Shown here in pieces: positions 14,772-23,239 of a DNA stretch of 33,935 nucleotides. Position numbers and translations under genes: made by a program. The stretch lies in the NCBI GenBank assembly GCA_944331935.1, contig CALVIV010000014.1, positions 1-33,935 of the forward strand, in the 5' to 3' direction. Source of the DNA: an uncultured Bacilli bacterium (lineage in GTDB: Bacteria > Bacillota_I > Bacilli_A > RF39 > UBA660). Position 1 is the stretch's first letter. Every line of letters starts with the position of its first letter. Under the pieces are notes generated by a model. The model was not told the DNA's origin, ran no database searches, and saw nothing but the letters and a program-made list of their open reading frames with translations.

Positions 14772-16628
14772 ATGAATTATGAAGTAATTGTTGTAGGAGG
14801 AGGACATGCTGGTATTGAAGCCTGTTTATCATGTGCAAGACTTAAGCACAAGACTCTTTTAGTAACAGGAAACATTGATAATATTGCCGATATGCCCTGT
14901 AATCCATCAATTGGAGGACCTGCTAAAGGAATAGTAGTAAGAGAAATAGATGCCTTAGGTGGCGAAATGGCTAAAAATACTGATAAGAGTTCTTTACAAA
15001 TGAAAATGTTAAATACTAAAAAAGGTCCTGCCGTTCGTGCTTTACGTGCCCAAGCTGATAAAGTTATCTATAAAAAGGAAATGTTAAAGACCTTAAAAAA
15101 TCAAGATAACTTAGATATTAAAGAAGGACTAGTAAAAGAACTTATTATAAAAGATAATAAAGTAGGTGGAGTCATTTTAGAAAATGGTGAAGAAATAACA
15201 TCTAAAGCCGTTATCTTAACAACCGGAACATATTTAAAAGGAACAATATTAGTAGGTGATAAGAAAACAGCAGGAGGTCCTCATGGTGAAAAAGCTAGTA
15301 ACTATTTAAGCCCATTCTTAAAGAAGCTAGGCTTTAATATTTTAAGACTAAAAACAGGAACGCCTCCTCGTATTGAAAAAGCAAGTGTTGATTTTTCTAA
15401 AATGCAAGAAGAACTTGGTAGTAGAGAAGATATAACTTTCTCATATGATAACACTACCGCTCTTGCCTATAAGTACCAATTACCTTGTTATTTAATCTAC
15501 ACTAACGATTTAACTCATAAAATAATTAAAGAACATCTAAACGAATCTAGTATGTATGGTGGTTATGTCGAAGGAGTAGGACCAAGATACTGTCCATCTA
15601 TTGAAGATAAAGTAGTAAGATTTAGTGATAAAGAACGTCATCAACTCTTCTTAGAGCCTGAAAGTATTTATTATGATGATTTGTACCTTCAAGGATTTTC
15701 TACAAGTATGCCTCACTATGTTCAAGAACAAATGGTCCATAGTCTATCTGGGTTAGAAAATGCTAAGATATTAAAATATGCTTATGCCATAGAGTATGAT
15801 GCCATTGACTCAAGACAAATAAAACCAACTCTTGAAACCAAGATAATTGAAAATCTTTATACAGCCGGCCAAATAAATGGTACAAGTGGTTATGAAGAAG
15901 CAGCAGGACAAGGCTTAATCGCTGGAATTAATGCTTCCTTAAAACTAGAAAATAAAAAGCCCTTAATTCTAAAACGTAATGAAGCATATATTGGTGTTCT
16001 AATTGATGACTTAGTAACTAAAGGAGTAAAAGACCCATATCGTCTTTTAACATCCCGTGCAGAATACCGTCTTCTTTTAAGAGATGATAATGCTGATTTA
16101 AGACTTAGAGAATATGGCCATGAAATAGGATTAATAAATGATGATATTTATAATAAGTTTCTAAAGAAAAAGCAAGATATTGAAGAATTAACAAATATTT
16201 TAAAAGAAACTAAAATTACTCCTAAAAAAGAAATAAACGATATCTTAATAAAGTTAAACACATCTCCTTTAAAAGATAGTATTACTTTATATGACTTATT
16301 AAAAAGACCAGAACTATCTATAGAAGACTTAACTAATTTTAAAGAGTTAAATTACTCTAAAGAAGTTCTAAAAGAAGTAGAGATTAATATAAAATATGAA
16401 GGCTATATTAAAAAATCTCTTGAAGAAGCTAAGAAGATGTTAGAGTTAGAAGATAAAACTTTACCAGAAGATATTAACTATCAAGATATTCCTAATATTG
16501 CCAGTGAAGCGAAAGAGAAGCTAGACAAGATTAGACCAGTAACTTTGGGTCAAGCAAGTAGAATTAGTGGTGTTAATCCTGCTGATATCGCTATTATCTC
16601 TGTTTATTTAAAGAAAAGAGGAGAATAA
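14772..16628 (+). CDS. mnmG: tRNA uridine-5-carboxymethylaminomethyl modification enzyme MnmG
   Basis: MnmG (GidA) is the FAD-dependent partner of MnmE in U34 modification. The 618 residues fit the family. The FAD-binding Rossmann motif is GGGHAGIEA (residues 9-17). Other conserved stretches are CNPSIGGPAKG, GHEIG near residue 455 and the tRNA-binding C-terminal RISGVNPADIAIISVYLKKRG. The cysteines of CNPSIGG and RYCPS are present. The ribosome-binding site before ATG 14772 is only GTGAT. The stop overlaps the start of rsmG by one base (TAATG), so the two are translationally coupled, as in many Bacilli. Confidence 0.97.
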   Translation: MNYEVIVVGGGHAGIEACLSCARLKHKTLLVTGNIDNIADMPCNPSIGGPAKGIVVREIDALGGEMAKNTDKSSLQMKMLNTKKGPAVRALRAQADKVIYKKEMLKTLKNQDNLDIKEGLVKELIIKDNKVGGVILENGEEITSKAVILTTGTYLKGTILVGDKKTAGGPHGEKASNYLSPFLKKLGFNILRLKTGTPPRIEKASVDFSKMQEELGSREDITFSYDNTTALAYKYQLPCYLIYTNDLTHKIIKEHLNESSMYGGYVEGVGPRYCPSIEDKVVRFSDKERHQLFLEPESIYYDDLYLQGFSTSMPHYVQEQMVHSLSGLENAKILKYAYAIEYDAIDSRQIKPTLETKIIENLYTAGQINGTSGYEEAAGQGLIAGINASLKLENKKPLILKRNEAYIGVLIDDLVTKGVKDPYRLLTSRAEYRLLLRDDNADLRLREYGHEIGLINDDIYNKFLKKKQDIEELTNILKETKITPKKEINDILIKLNTSPLKDSITLYDLLKRPELSIEDLTNFKELNYSKEVLKEVEINIKYEGYIKKSLEEAKKMLELEDKTLPEDINYQDIPNIASEAKEKLDKIRPVTLGQASRISGVNPADIAIISVYLKKRGE

Positions 16629-17275
16629 TGACTAAGGATGAATTTGTAAAAGAAGTAGAAAAACTAGGTTTAAAGGTAACTGATGAAGAGTTAAAAAAGT
16701 TAGATATTATTTATAATACTTTAATAGAAACAAATAAAACTATGAACTTAACAAGAATAACAGAAGAAAGTGATGTCTATTTAAAACATTTCTATGATAG
16801 TCTAACTCTAGCCAAAGTATATGACCTATCAAAAGCTAAAACTCTATGTGATATTGGAACGGGAGCCGGCTTCCCAGGTCTAGTCTTAAAAATATTCTAT
16901 CCTAACTTAGAAATAACTTTAGTAGATTCTCTTTTAAAAAGAGTAAATTATCTTAATAACTTAATAGATAAATTACATCTAATTGGTATAAAAGCCTATC
17001 ATAATCGTGCTGAAGAATTAATAAAAGCAGGAAAAAAATTTGATGTTGTAACTGCAAGAGCTGTAGCAAACTTACCAAAACTACTATTATGGACAATGCC
17101 TTTAGTAAATAAAAATGGTAGTTTTCTTGCCATGAAAGGAAATGTTACTGAAGAATTAGAACTATCTAAAGATATTCTGAAAAAACATAACTGGTATATT
17201 AATAATAAAGAGATATTTACTTTACCAAATAAGGAAGATGTAAGAACAATTTTAGAAATTAAAAATAAAGCCTAG
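16628..17275 (+). CDS. rsmG: 16S rRNA (guanine-N7)-methyltransferase RsmG
   Basis: RsmG (GidB) methylates G527 of 16S rRNA using S-adenosylmethionine; loss in other bacteria gives low-level streptomycin resistance. The 215-residue protein has the SAM-binding motif DIGTGAGFPGLVLKI, then VDSLLKRVNYLN and the conserved VVTARAVANLPKLLLW. GAGGAG four to five bases before the ATG is formed by the last codons of mnmG. A promoter for noc lies about 20 bases after its stop, so noc can be transcribed independently. Confidence 0.96.
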   Translation: MTKDEFVKEVEKLGLKVTDEELKKLDIIYNTLIETNKTMNLTRITEESDVYLKHFYDSLTLAKVYDLSKAKTLCDIGTGAGFPGLVLKIFYPNLEITLVDSLLKRVNYLNNLIDKLHLIGIKAYHNRAEELIKAGKKFDVVTARAVANLPKLLLWTMPLVNKNGSFLAMKGNVTEELELSKDILKKHNWYINNKEIFTLPNKEDVRTILEIKNKA

Positions 17276-17292
17276 CAAACTAGTACAATTAA

Positions 17293-17301
17293 TGATATAA
17301 T
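17293..17301 (+). promoter_or_regulatory. noc promoter (extended -10)
   Basis: TGATATAAT is a full extended -10 about 45 bases before noc. The -35 position (17 bases upstream, TAGCAA at 17273-17278) is poor, which is typical of extended -10 promoters. It overlaps the end of rsmG. Confidence 0.6.
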
Positions 17302-17346
17302 GAGATTAGTAGAAAAATAAAAGAATAGAATAAAGAGGGTATGCAT

Positions 17347-18789
17347 ATGGATAATAAAGAAAACGAAGTAGTATATTTACATTTAGATGATATAATTCCA
17401 AATAGATTTCAACCAAGACAAGTATTTGATGAAAAGGCTTTAAAAGAGTTAGCAGTATCTATCAAAGAACATGGTGTAATTCAACCAATTATTGTTCGTA
17501 ACATTGGCAATAAGTACGAAATAATAGCAGGAGAACGTCGTTATAAAGCCTCAGCTATGGCAGGACTTACAACTATACCAGCTATTATTCGTAATTTGGA
17601 TGATAAAGAAAGTAGCAAAGTCGCTCTTCTTGAAAACTTACAACGTAAGAACTTAAACCCAATCGAAGAAGCAAAAACATATCAAAAAATTCTTGAACTT
17701 GACCAAATGACTCAAGAAGAACTTGCTAAAACTATGGGTAAAAGTCAAAGTGCTGTTGCCAATAAACTACGTCTTTTATCTTTAACAGATGAAGTCCAAG
17801 ATGCTCTTTTAAAAGACCAAATCTCAGAACGTCATGCTAGAGCCTTATTAAATGCCAAAGACCCTGAGACTCAAAAACAATTATTAAAAGAAGTTATAGA
17901 TAAGAAAATGACTGTAAGAGAATTAGAGGAAAAAATAAATCCTAAAGAAGAAATAACAAAAAGTGATATAGATGCCTTATTAAATCCATCACCTGTTAGT
18001 GCTACTATGCCTCAAACAAACTCTTTAAATGTTCAAACTAATAGTAATAATACTAATCCTAATAATGATTTTAATACAAGTGTAGGAATTGATTATTCAA
18101 CTCCTCCAAAATTTATTGATTACGATGTACCAAATATAAATGATAACTTAGAAAGTACTGCTAATAAATCTATTGATATCAATGCTATAAAAGATAATGC
18201 TAAAGATATTAATTTAAATGAACCAGTTGATAGTAATAAATCTAATCCTGTAAATGATTTTTTCAATGTTCCTAAAGTTGAAGAAAAAAATGATGAATCT
18301 GCAAAAGACTTTAAGTTCTTTACTCCAATCGAAGAAGAAACTAAAGAAGAGAAACCAAAACAAGACTCATCAGTATCCATGTTTGATGCTCCAGCCCCAA
18401 CTAATGCTCCTTTCATCAATGATAACCCTTTTAACTTAGGATCTGAAACTAAAGATTTAAAAGATTCTACTAGTACATCTATGGATACTTTATTAGCAGG
18501 GGTAAATAATAATGATAATAAACCTAAAGACCAACCAACTGTCCCTAGTATAAATACCTTTAATAACCCATTCGCTAATAATCCTATTTTTAGCGACAAT
18601 GTAAAAGCGAGTGAAGAACAACAAAAAGCTAATAAGCCAAAATATACTCTAAATGAATCTATAAATCTAGTAAGAGAAACTCTAAAGAAAATAGAAGAGT
18701 CAGGCTTTAAAGTAGATAGTGAAGAAATGGACCTTGTTAATAACTATCAGATAACTATTAAAATATCTAAAGAAAATAATAACAGCTAA
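17347..18789 (+). CDS. noc: Nucleoid occlusion protein Noc with long disordered linker
   Basis: Noc is a ParB-family CTPase that binds NBS sites and stops FtsZ assembling over DNA. Residues 1-200 are the ParB/Noc core: IIPNRFQPR, the CTP-binding GERRYKAS (62-69), ENLQRKNLNP (96-105) and the helix-turn-helix MGKSQSAVANKLRLL. At the four positions that separate Noc from ParB it has Q134, K140, S145 and R162, three Noc-like. The C-terminal dimerisation segment (about 432-480, ESINLVRETLKKIEESGFKV) matches Noc. Between them lies about 230 residues of N/D/S/P/K-rich low complexity, so the protein is 480 residues against about 283 in B. subtilis. The N-terminal amphipathic membrane helix of B. subtilis Noc is absent. 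ATG 17347 is chosen over 17341 because GAGGG lies seven bases upstream. The locus rsmG-noc-parA-parB is canonical. Confidence 0.92.
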   Translation: MDNKENEVVYLHLDDIIPNRFQPRQVFDEKALKELAVSIKEHGVIQPIIVRNIGNKYEIIAGERRYKASAMAGLTTIPAIIRNLDDKESSKVALLENLQRKNLNPIEEAKTYQKILELDQMTQEELAKTMGKSQSAVANKLRLLSLTDEVQDALLKDQISERHARALLNAKDPETQKQLLKEVIDKKMTVRELEEKINPKEEITKSDIDALLNPSPVSATMPQTNSLNVQTNSNNTNPNNDFNTSVGIDYSTPPKFIDYDVPNINDNLESTANKSIDINAIKDNAKDINLNEPVDSNKSNPVNDFFNVPKVEEKNDESAKDFKFFTPIEEETKEEKPKQDSSVSMFDAPAPTNAPFINDNPFNLGSETKDLKDSTSTSMDTLLAGVNNNDNKPKDQPTVPSINTFNNPFANNPIFSDNVKASEEQQKANKPKYTLNESINLVRETLKKIEESGFKVDSEEMDLVNNYQITIKISKENNNS

Positions 18790-18813
18790 AAGTAGAGTTA
18801 AATCTACTTTTTT
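18788..18813 (+). terminator. noc terminator
   Basis: A nine-base-pair stem AAAAGTAGA/TCTACTTTT with a six-base loop is followed by two more T residues. The noc TAA forms its first bases. parA has its own promoter just downstream. Confidence 0.75.
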
Positions 18814-18824
18814 AGATAAAATTC

Positions 18825-18853
18825 TTTCCATAATAACATATTTTTGATACAAT
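18825..18853 (+). promoter_or_regulatory. parA promoter
   Basis: TTTCCA (18825-18830) and TACAAT (18848-18853) are 17 bases apart, with TGA directly before the -10 making it extended. It drives parA-parB separately from noc, although read-through is possible. Confidence 0.6.
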
Positions 18854-18885
18854 AAAAAAGACAAATAGAAGAAGAGAGTGATAAA

Positions 18886-19674
18886 ATGGCAAAGGTAATT
18901 TCTTTAGTTAATCAAAAAGGTGGAGTAGGAAAGACAACAACAAGTATTAACCTTTCTGCCTCATTAGCATTCCTTGGTAAAAAAGTATTATTAATAGACT
19001 TAGACCCTCAAGGTAATACTACAACAGGAGTAGGAATAAATAAGGGGGATATAGATGTAAGTGTATATGATGTTCTAACAAATAAATGCAGTACCAAAGA
19101 TGCCATGATTAAAACTAAATATAAAAAACTATATGTACTACCTGCAACAATCAATTTAGCAGGTCTTGATATTGAACTACTTGAAAAAAGTCAGAGTGAA
19201 CCTGGTTTTGCAAAAGGAGCCCAATTAAAATATCATCTAAAAGAGTTAGAAGATGAAAATTTTGATTTTATAATAATAGATTGTCCCCCATCATTAGGAT
19301 TAATTACAACAAATGCCCTAACAGCAAGTGACTCTGTTATTATTCCAGTTCAATGTGAGTTCTTTGCTCTAGAAGGAATAATGCAATTACTAAATACAAT
19401 AAGACTTGCTCAAAAACAATTAAATCCTAATCTAGATATAGAAGGAGTCTTACTAACGATGTTAGATTCAAGAACTAACTTAGGTTTTGAAGTAGTAGAT
19501 GATATTAGAAAGTTTTTCAAAGAAAAGGTATATAATACTATTATACCAAGACTAATTAGATTAACAGAAGCTCCATCCCATGGAGAACCTATAATAGTAT
19601 ATGACCCTAAGAGTAAAGGCTCAGAAGCTTATCTAAACTTAGCAAAGGAAGTGATTGATAGAAATGGAAAATAA
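18886..19674 (+). CDS. parA: Chromosome-partitioning ATPase ParA (Soj)
   Basis: ParA/Soj is a deviant Walker ATPase that binds DNA non-specifically as an ATP dimer. It helps ParB segregate origins and in B. subtilis also regulates DnaA. The 262-residue product has the deviant Walker A KGGVGKTTTS at residues 11-20, LLIDLDPQGN (Walker A') and FIIIDCPPSLGLITTNAL (Walker B). It has the short N-terminus of chromosomal Soj rather than the long one of plasmid ParA. GAGAGTGAT precedes the ATG. It overlaps parB by about 11 bases, so the two proteins are likely made together. Confidence 0.97.
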   Translation: MAKVISLVNQKGGVGKTTTSINLSASLAFLGKKVLLIDLDPQGNTTTGVGINKGDIDVSVYDVLTNKCSTKDAMIKTKYKKLYVLPATINLAGLDIELLEKSQSEPGFAKGAQLKYHLKELEDENFDFIIIDCPPSLGLITTNALTASDSVIIPVQCEFFALEGIMQLLNTIRLAQKQLNPNLDIEGVLLTMLDSRTNLGFEVVDDIRKFFKEKVYNTIIPRLIRLTEAPSHGEPIIVYDPKSKGSEAYLNLAKEVIDRNGK

Positions 19675-20551
19675 AAGGCGTGCTTTAGGAAAAGGTCTTG
19701 AAGAATTATTTAATAGTGAACAATTAAATATTGCCGATGTAGAAGAAAAGATAATAAATAACACTCCAAAAGACCAAATAGTAAATCTAAATCTAGATGA
19801 ATTAAGAAGTAACCCTTATCAACCTCGTAAAAACTTTGATGAAGAAAGTCTAAATGAATTAGCTTCATCTATCAAAGAGCATGGAGTATTTCAACCTATA
19901 ATTGCTAAAAAAAGTATTAAAGGCTATGAAATAATAGCAGGAGAACGTCGTGTTAAAGCTTCAAGACTAGCAGGCTTAACTACCATACCAGCCATCATTA
20001 AAGACTTTACTGATGAAGAAATGATGGAAATAGCTTTACTAGAAAACTTACAAAGAGAAAACTTAAGTGCTATGGAAGAAGCAGAAGCCTATAATGCCTT
20101 AAAGACTAGACTTAATCTAACACAAGAAGAACTTGCTAAGAAAGTAGGTAAATCAAGAAGTCATATTACTAATATGCTAGGACTTTTAACTTTGCCTAAT
20201 GAAATAAAAGACGAAGTAGTAAAAGGTGAACTAAGTATGGGACATGCTAGAGTCCTAAGTAAGCTTGAAGATAAAGAGCAAGCTATAAGTCTAGCAGAAA
20301 AGACAATAAATGAAAATCTAAGTGTTAGAAGACTAGAAGAGTTAACCAATTCTAAAGAAGAATATCATCGTAAAAAAGAAATAACACCTCATAAATCAAA
20401 AGCTAAAGATAATGAATACTCTTACTTAGAAAGTGATTTATGTGAAAAACTAGGTACAAAAGTAAAGATAAGAAATAATAAACTAGAAATAAGTTTTACA
20501 AATGCTAATGACTTAACAAGAATACTTGAAATAATGCATTTAGATAAATAA
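19664..20551 (+). CDS. parB: Chromosome-partitioning protein ParB (Spo0J)
   Basis: ParB binds parS, hydrolyses CTP, spreads as a sliding clamp and recruits SMC. The 295 residues begin with the ParA-stimulating RRALGKGLEELF, followed by the CTP-binding core GERRVKAS (93-100), ENLQRENLS (127-135), the helix-turn-helix VGKSRSHITNMLGLL and SMGHARVL. At the specificity positions it has R165, M171, T176 and G193, the ParB pattern at the first and last. This differs from Noc in the same window. ATG 19664 is preferred to TTG 19655; GGAAGTGAT lies suitably upstream. No parS site was noticed inside this gene, unlike B. subtilis spo0J; the sites lie in the array at 1-1098. Confidence 0.96.
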   Translation: MENKRRALGKGLEELFNSEQLNIADVEEKIINNTPKDQIVNLNLDELRSNPYQPRKNFDEESLNELASSIKEHGVFQPIIAKKSIKGYEIIAGERRVKASRLAGLTTIPAIIKDFTDEEMMEIALLENLQRENLSAMEEAEAYNALKTRLNLTQEELAKKVGKSRSHITNMLGLLTLPNEIKDEVVKGELSMGHARVLSKLEDKEQAISLAEKTINENLSVRRLEELTNSKEEYHRKKEITPHKSKAKDNEYSYLESDLCEKLGTKVKIRNNKLEISFTNANDLTRILEIMHLDK

Positions 20552-20565
20552 AGGAGGTAATCCCC

Positions 20566-21372
20566 TTGAAAGAATTTTTTGAATCAGAAATATTTATATA
20601 TCTAGTAAGACCTATAATATATATTGCCCTTGCCTATATTTTCTACAAAGTAATAACATTTTTTCTTACTAAAGCTTTACATACTAAATATTTAAAAAAT
20701 AAAAATAAAAAACGTGTAAATACAACTTTAAGTCTTATAAATAACTGCTTAAAGTATATAATAATATTTTTAACAATCTTAATTCTACTTAATAGTTTTG
20801 GTATTAATGTAAGTAGTATCTTAGCAGGTTTAGGAATAGTCGCTGCTGTTCTTACTCTAGCCTTCCAAGACTTAGCAAAAGACTTTATCGCTGGTATATC
20901 TATTGTTATGGAAGACCAATTTGAAATAGGTGATAATGTCATGATTAATGGCTTTCGTGGTGATGTTATAGAAATGGGACTTAAGACAACTAGAATAAAA
21001 GATTATAAAGGTGCAGTCCAAATAATATCAAATCACATGATAACAGAAGTTACTAACTATAGTTTAAATCCATCCCTAGCCGAAGTTACAATCTCTGTAG
21101 ATTCTGATAATAACTTAGATAAAGTTGAGAAGATTATTAGAAAAACTATGGATACAATTGATAAAACTTATGATTTTCTTAAAGGAAATACTGAACTATG
21201 GGGAGTTGAGATGCTAGAACAAAATGCTGTAACATATAAATTAGCAGTTAAAACTAAGACTGGAAAAGATTTTGATGTTCAAAGAAAGATGAGAAAAGAC
21301 TTACAAGATGCTTTAACTAAAGCAGGTATTAAGATGCCACAAACACATATGGAGGTTCGTAATGGAAAGTAA
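20566..21372 (+). CDS. Small-conductance mechanosensitive channel (MscS family)
   Basis: MscS channels open under membrane tension and release solutes during osmotic downshock. The 268-residue protein has three N-terminal membrane segments (about residues 8-32, 52-75 and 78-105). The pore-lining third helix ILAGLGIVAAVLTLAFQDLAKDFIAG is rich in glycine and alanine as expected, followed by the beta domain with the conserved GDNVMINGFRGDVIEMGLKTTRIKDYKG. It begins with TTG, chosen because AAAGGAGGTAAT lies eight bases before it. It overlaps the next gene by 11 bases. An MscS gene between parB and ychF is common in Firmicutes. Confidence 0.92.
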   Translation: MKEFFESEIFIYLVRPIIYIALAYIFYKVITFFLTKALHTKYLKNKNKKRVNTTLSLINNCLKYIIIFLTILILLNSFGINVSSILAGLGIVAAVLTLAFQDLAKDFIAGISIVMEDQFEIGDNVMINGFRGDVIEMGLKTTRIKDYKGAVQIISNHMITEVTNYSLNPSLAEVTISVDSDNNLDKVEKIIRKTMDTIDKTYDFLKGNTELWGVEMLEQNAVTYKLAVKTKTGKDFDVQRKMRKDLQDALTKAGIKMPQTHMEVRNGK

Positions 21373-21568
21373 AACATATAAATTAGGAGATAGACTAGTA
21401 TTAAAAAAAGGCCATCCTTGTGGTGCTAATGACTGGGAAGTAGTAAAATTAGGAGCCGATATTAAACTAAAATGTAGAAACTGTGGTAGATTAGTATTTA
21501 TACCAAGAATAGAGTTAAATAAAAAGATAAAGAAAATAATAGAAAAGGAGAATGAAGATGCATCATAA
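21362..21568 (+). CDS. DUF951 family protein
   Basis: A 68-residue protein with the DUF951 signature: KKGHPCGANDWEVVKLGADI (residues about 15-34), then LKCRNCGRLVFIPR. The cysteines (C19, and the C-x-x-C pair near 37-40) suggest a small zinc- or metal-binding fold, but the function is unknown. DUF951 genes are usually found between parB/mscS and ychF in Firmicutes, as here. The start lies inside the end of the MscS gene, with GGAGG at proper spacing. It overlaps the transporter gene that follows. Confidence 0.88.
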   Translation: MESKTYKLGDRLVLKKGHPCGANDWEVVKLGADIKLKCRNCGRLVFIPRIELNKKIKKIIEKENEDAS

Positions 21569-23165
21569 TAGAAGAAAGTTAAAATTAAAAAAATTCTATC
21601 TCCATCCTATTACCATTTATCTACTATTAACATTTCTTGTTTTAGTACTAAGTGCTATTCTTTCAGCTTTTCAAATGCAAGCGACTTATAATACAATAAG
21701 TCCTACAACTAATGAATTAGAAAGTACCTTAGTAACAGTAGAAAATTTACTAAACTTCGATGGTATGAAATATATATTTAGTAATGCTATGACTAACTTC
21801 TTATCTTTTGCACCATTAGGTATGTTATTACTAACTCTATTTGGCCTTAGTATTGCAAAATCAACTGGTTTTCTAGATACTCTATGTAAAAGAGTATTGA
21901 TTAAAATAGATAAAAAAATATTAACATTTATTATTATTTTTATAGCAACTATCTCATCTTTAATAAATGATGTAGGTTATGTTATCTTAATACCAATATC
22001 TGCTATGTTATTCTTACTTAATAATAGAAATCCATATCTAGGAATAATAGCAGCCTTTGCAGGTGTTAGTTTTGGTTATGGAGTATCTATCTTTGTAGGT
22101 AGTATGGAAGTTAATCTAATACCAGACACCACTACAGCCGCTCGTCTAATAGATGCTTCCGCTCATGTCAGTCTAACTTCGAATCTATTTATAATAATCG
22201 CTTTTTCCCTTATTTTATCAATAGTTGGAACTATTATAATAGAAAAGATAATCGCTCCACGTCTTGGTAAATATAAAGAAAAAGAAGAGTTATCTAAAAC
22301 AGAAGAATTAGTTGTTGTCGATGAAGTAGATGCTAAAGAATTAGAACAACAAAAAATAGAGAAAGATAGACGTGAAAAAAGAGGACTTAAAGCTGCTATC
22401 ATAACAGGAATAATAGTAATAATTTTATTTATCTATTCTATAATACCAAATTTACCATATTCAGGAATGTTACTTGATATGGAAGAAGATACTTATCTTG
22501 GTCAATTATTTGGTACTAACTCTTATTTTCAAGATGGCTTTACTTATATGATGGCTTTACTTCTAACTTTAGTTGGTATTGCCTATGGAATAGGTGCTAA
22601 AAGTATTAAGAACGATAAAGATATCATTAATGGTTGTAAAGAAACATTCGCTCCTATGGGAGAAATATTAATGTTAATCTTTGTTGTATCACAATTTACT
22701 TCCGTATTTAGAGAAACAAATATCGGAACAGTTATTGCCTCTTGGTGTGCTAGTGCTGTAGGTAATATTGGCTTTACAGGCCTACCTTTAATAATATTCG
22801 CTATCATTATGATAGGACTTGCTAATCTCTTTGTTCCAACTGCAAGTGCTAAATGGCAAATATTCGCTCCAGTTATGGTTCCTGCCTTTATGCAATCAAA
22901 TTTATCAGCACCATTCGCTCAGTTTATCTTAAGAGCAGGTACTTCAATAACAGCAGGTATAACTCCATTACTAGCATGCTTTGCCATTTATATAGGTTAC
23001 TTAAATGTCTATAACCCAGATAAGACAAAACCAATAACAATTCATAAAAGTATAAGTTATCTTTTACCATACTTTGGAATAATCGCCATAACTTGGATTT
23101 TGCTAATAATAGGATGGTACTTAATAGGACTACCACTAGGTCCAGGAGTATATGCCACAATTTAA
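21558..23165 (+). CDS. AbgT family transporter
   Basis: AbgT proteins are large membrane transporters; E. coli AbgT takes up p-aminobenzoyl-glutamate, while others have been reported to export sulfonamides. The 535-residue product has about ten to twelve hydrophobic segments, with a charged cytoplasmic loop at about 245-285 (KYKEKEEL to DRREKRG). Family features include the repeated re-entrant segments: the AGVSFGYGVSIF stretch in the first half, and NLFVPTASAKWQIFAPVMVP plus LRAGTSITAGITPLL in the second. The substrate cannot be read from the sequence. ATG 21558 is preferred to 21552 because AAGGAG lies seven bases upstream. A GNRA-loop terminator follows. No such gene lies here in B. subtilis, so it is an addition to the conserved order. 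Confidence 0.85.
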   Translation: MHHNRRKLKLKKFYLHPITIYLLLTFLVLVLSAILSAFQMQATYNTISPTTNELESTLVTVENLLNFDGMKYIFSNAMTNFLSFAPLGMLLLTLFGLSIAKSTGFLDTLCKRVLIKIDKKILTFIIIFIATISSLINDVGYVILIPISAMLFLLNNRNPYLGIIAAFAGVSFGYGVSIFVGSMEVNLIPDTTTAARLIDASAHVSLTSNLFIIIAFSLILSIVGTIIIEKIIAPRLGKYKEKEELSKTEELVVVDEVDAKELEQQKIEKDRREKRGLKAAIITGIIVIILFIYSIIPNLPYSGMLLDMEEDTYLGQLFGTNSYFQDGFTYMMALLLTLVGIAYGIGAKSIKNDKDIINGCKETFAPMGEILMLIFVVSQFTSVFRETNIGTVIASWCASAVGNIGFTGLPLIIFAIIMIGLANLFVPTASAKWQIFAPVMVPAFMQSNLSAPFAQFILRAGTSITAGITPLLACFAIYIGYLNVYNPDKTKPITIHKSISYLLPYFGIIAITWILLIIGWYLIGLPLGPGVYATI

Positions 23166-23185
23166 ATACCGCAAGGTATTTTTTT
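23164..23185 (+). terminator. Terminator after the AbgT transporter gene
   Basis: A seven-base-pair stem AAATACC/GGTATTT with a GCAA tetraloop is followed by T residues. The last codon and stop of the transporter gene overlap its first bases. It ends the parA-parB-mscS-DUF951-transporter unit. Confidence 0.85.
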
Positions 23186-23186
23186 C

Positions 23187-23215
23187 TTTTAAAAGATATA
23201 AAACAATGCTATAAT
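23187..23215 (+). promoter_or_regulatory. ychF promoter (extended -10)
   Basis: TGCTATAAT (23207-23215) is a full extended -10, with a weak TTTTAA at the -35 position. It lies 25 bases before the ychF start and just after the terminator. Confidence 0.6.
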
Positions 23216-23239
23216 ATGAAGAAGAAAAGAGGTAATATT

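Noticed and set aside
23093-23239. An N-terminal extension of YchF starting at 23093.
   Set aside because: It runs through the end of the AbgT transporter gene and a strong terminator, and the known YchF start matches ATG 23240.
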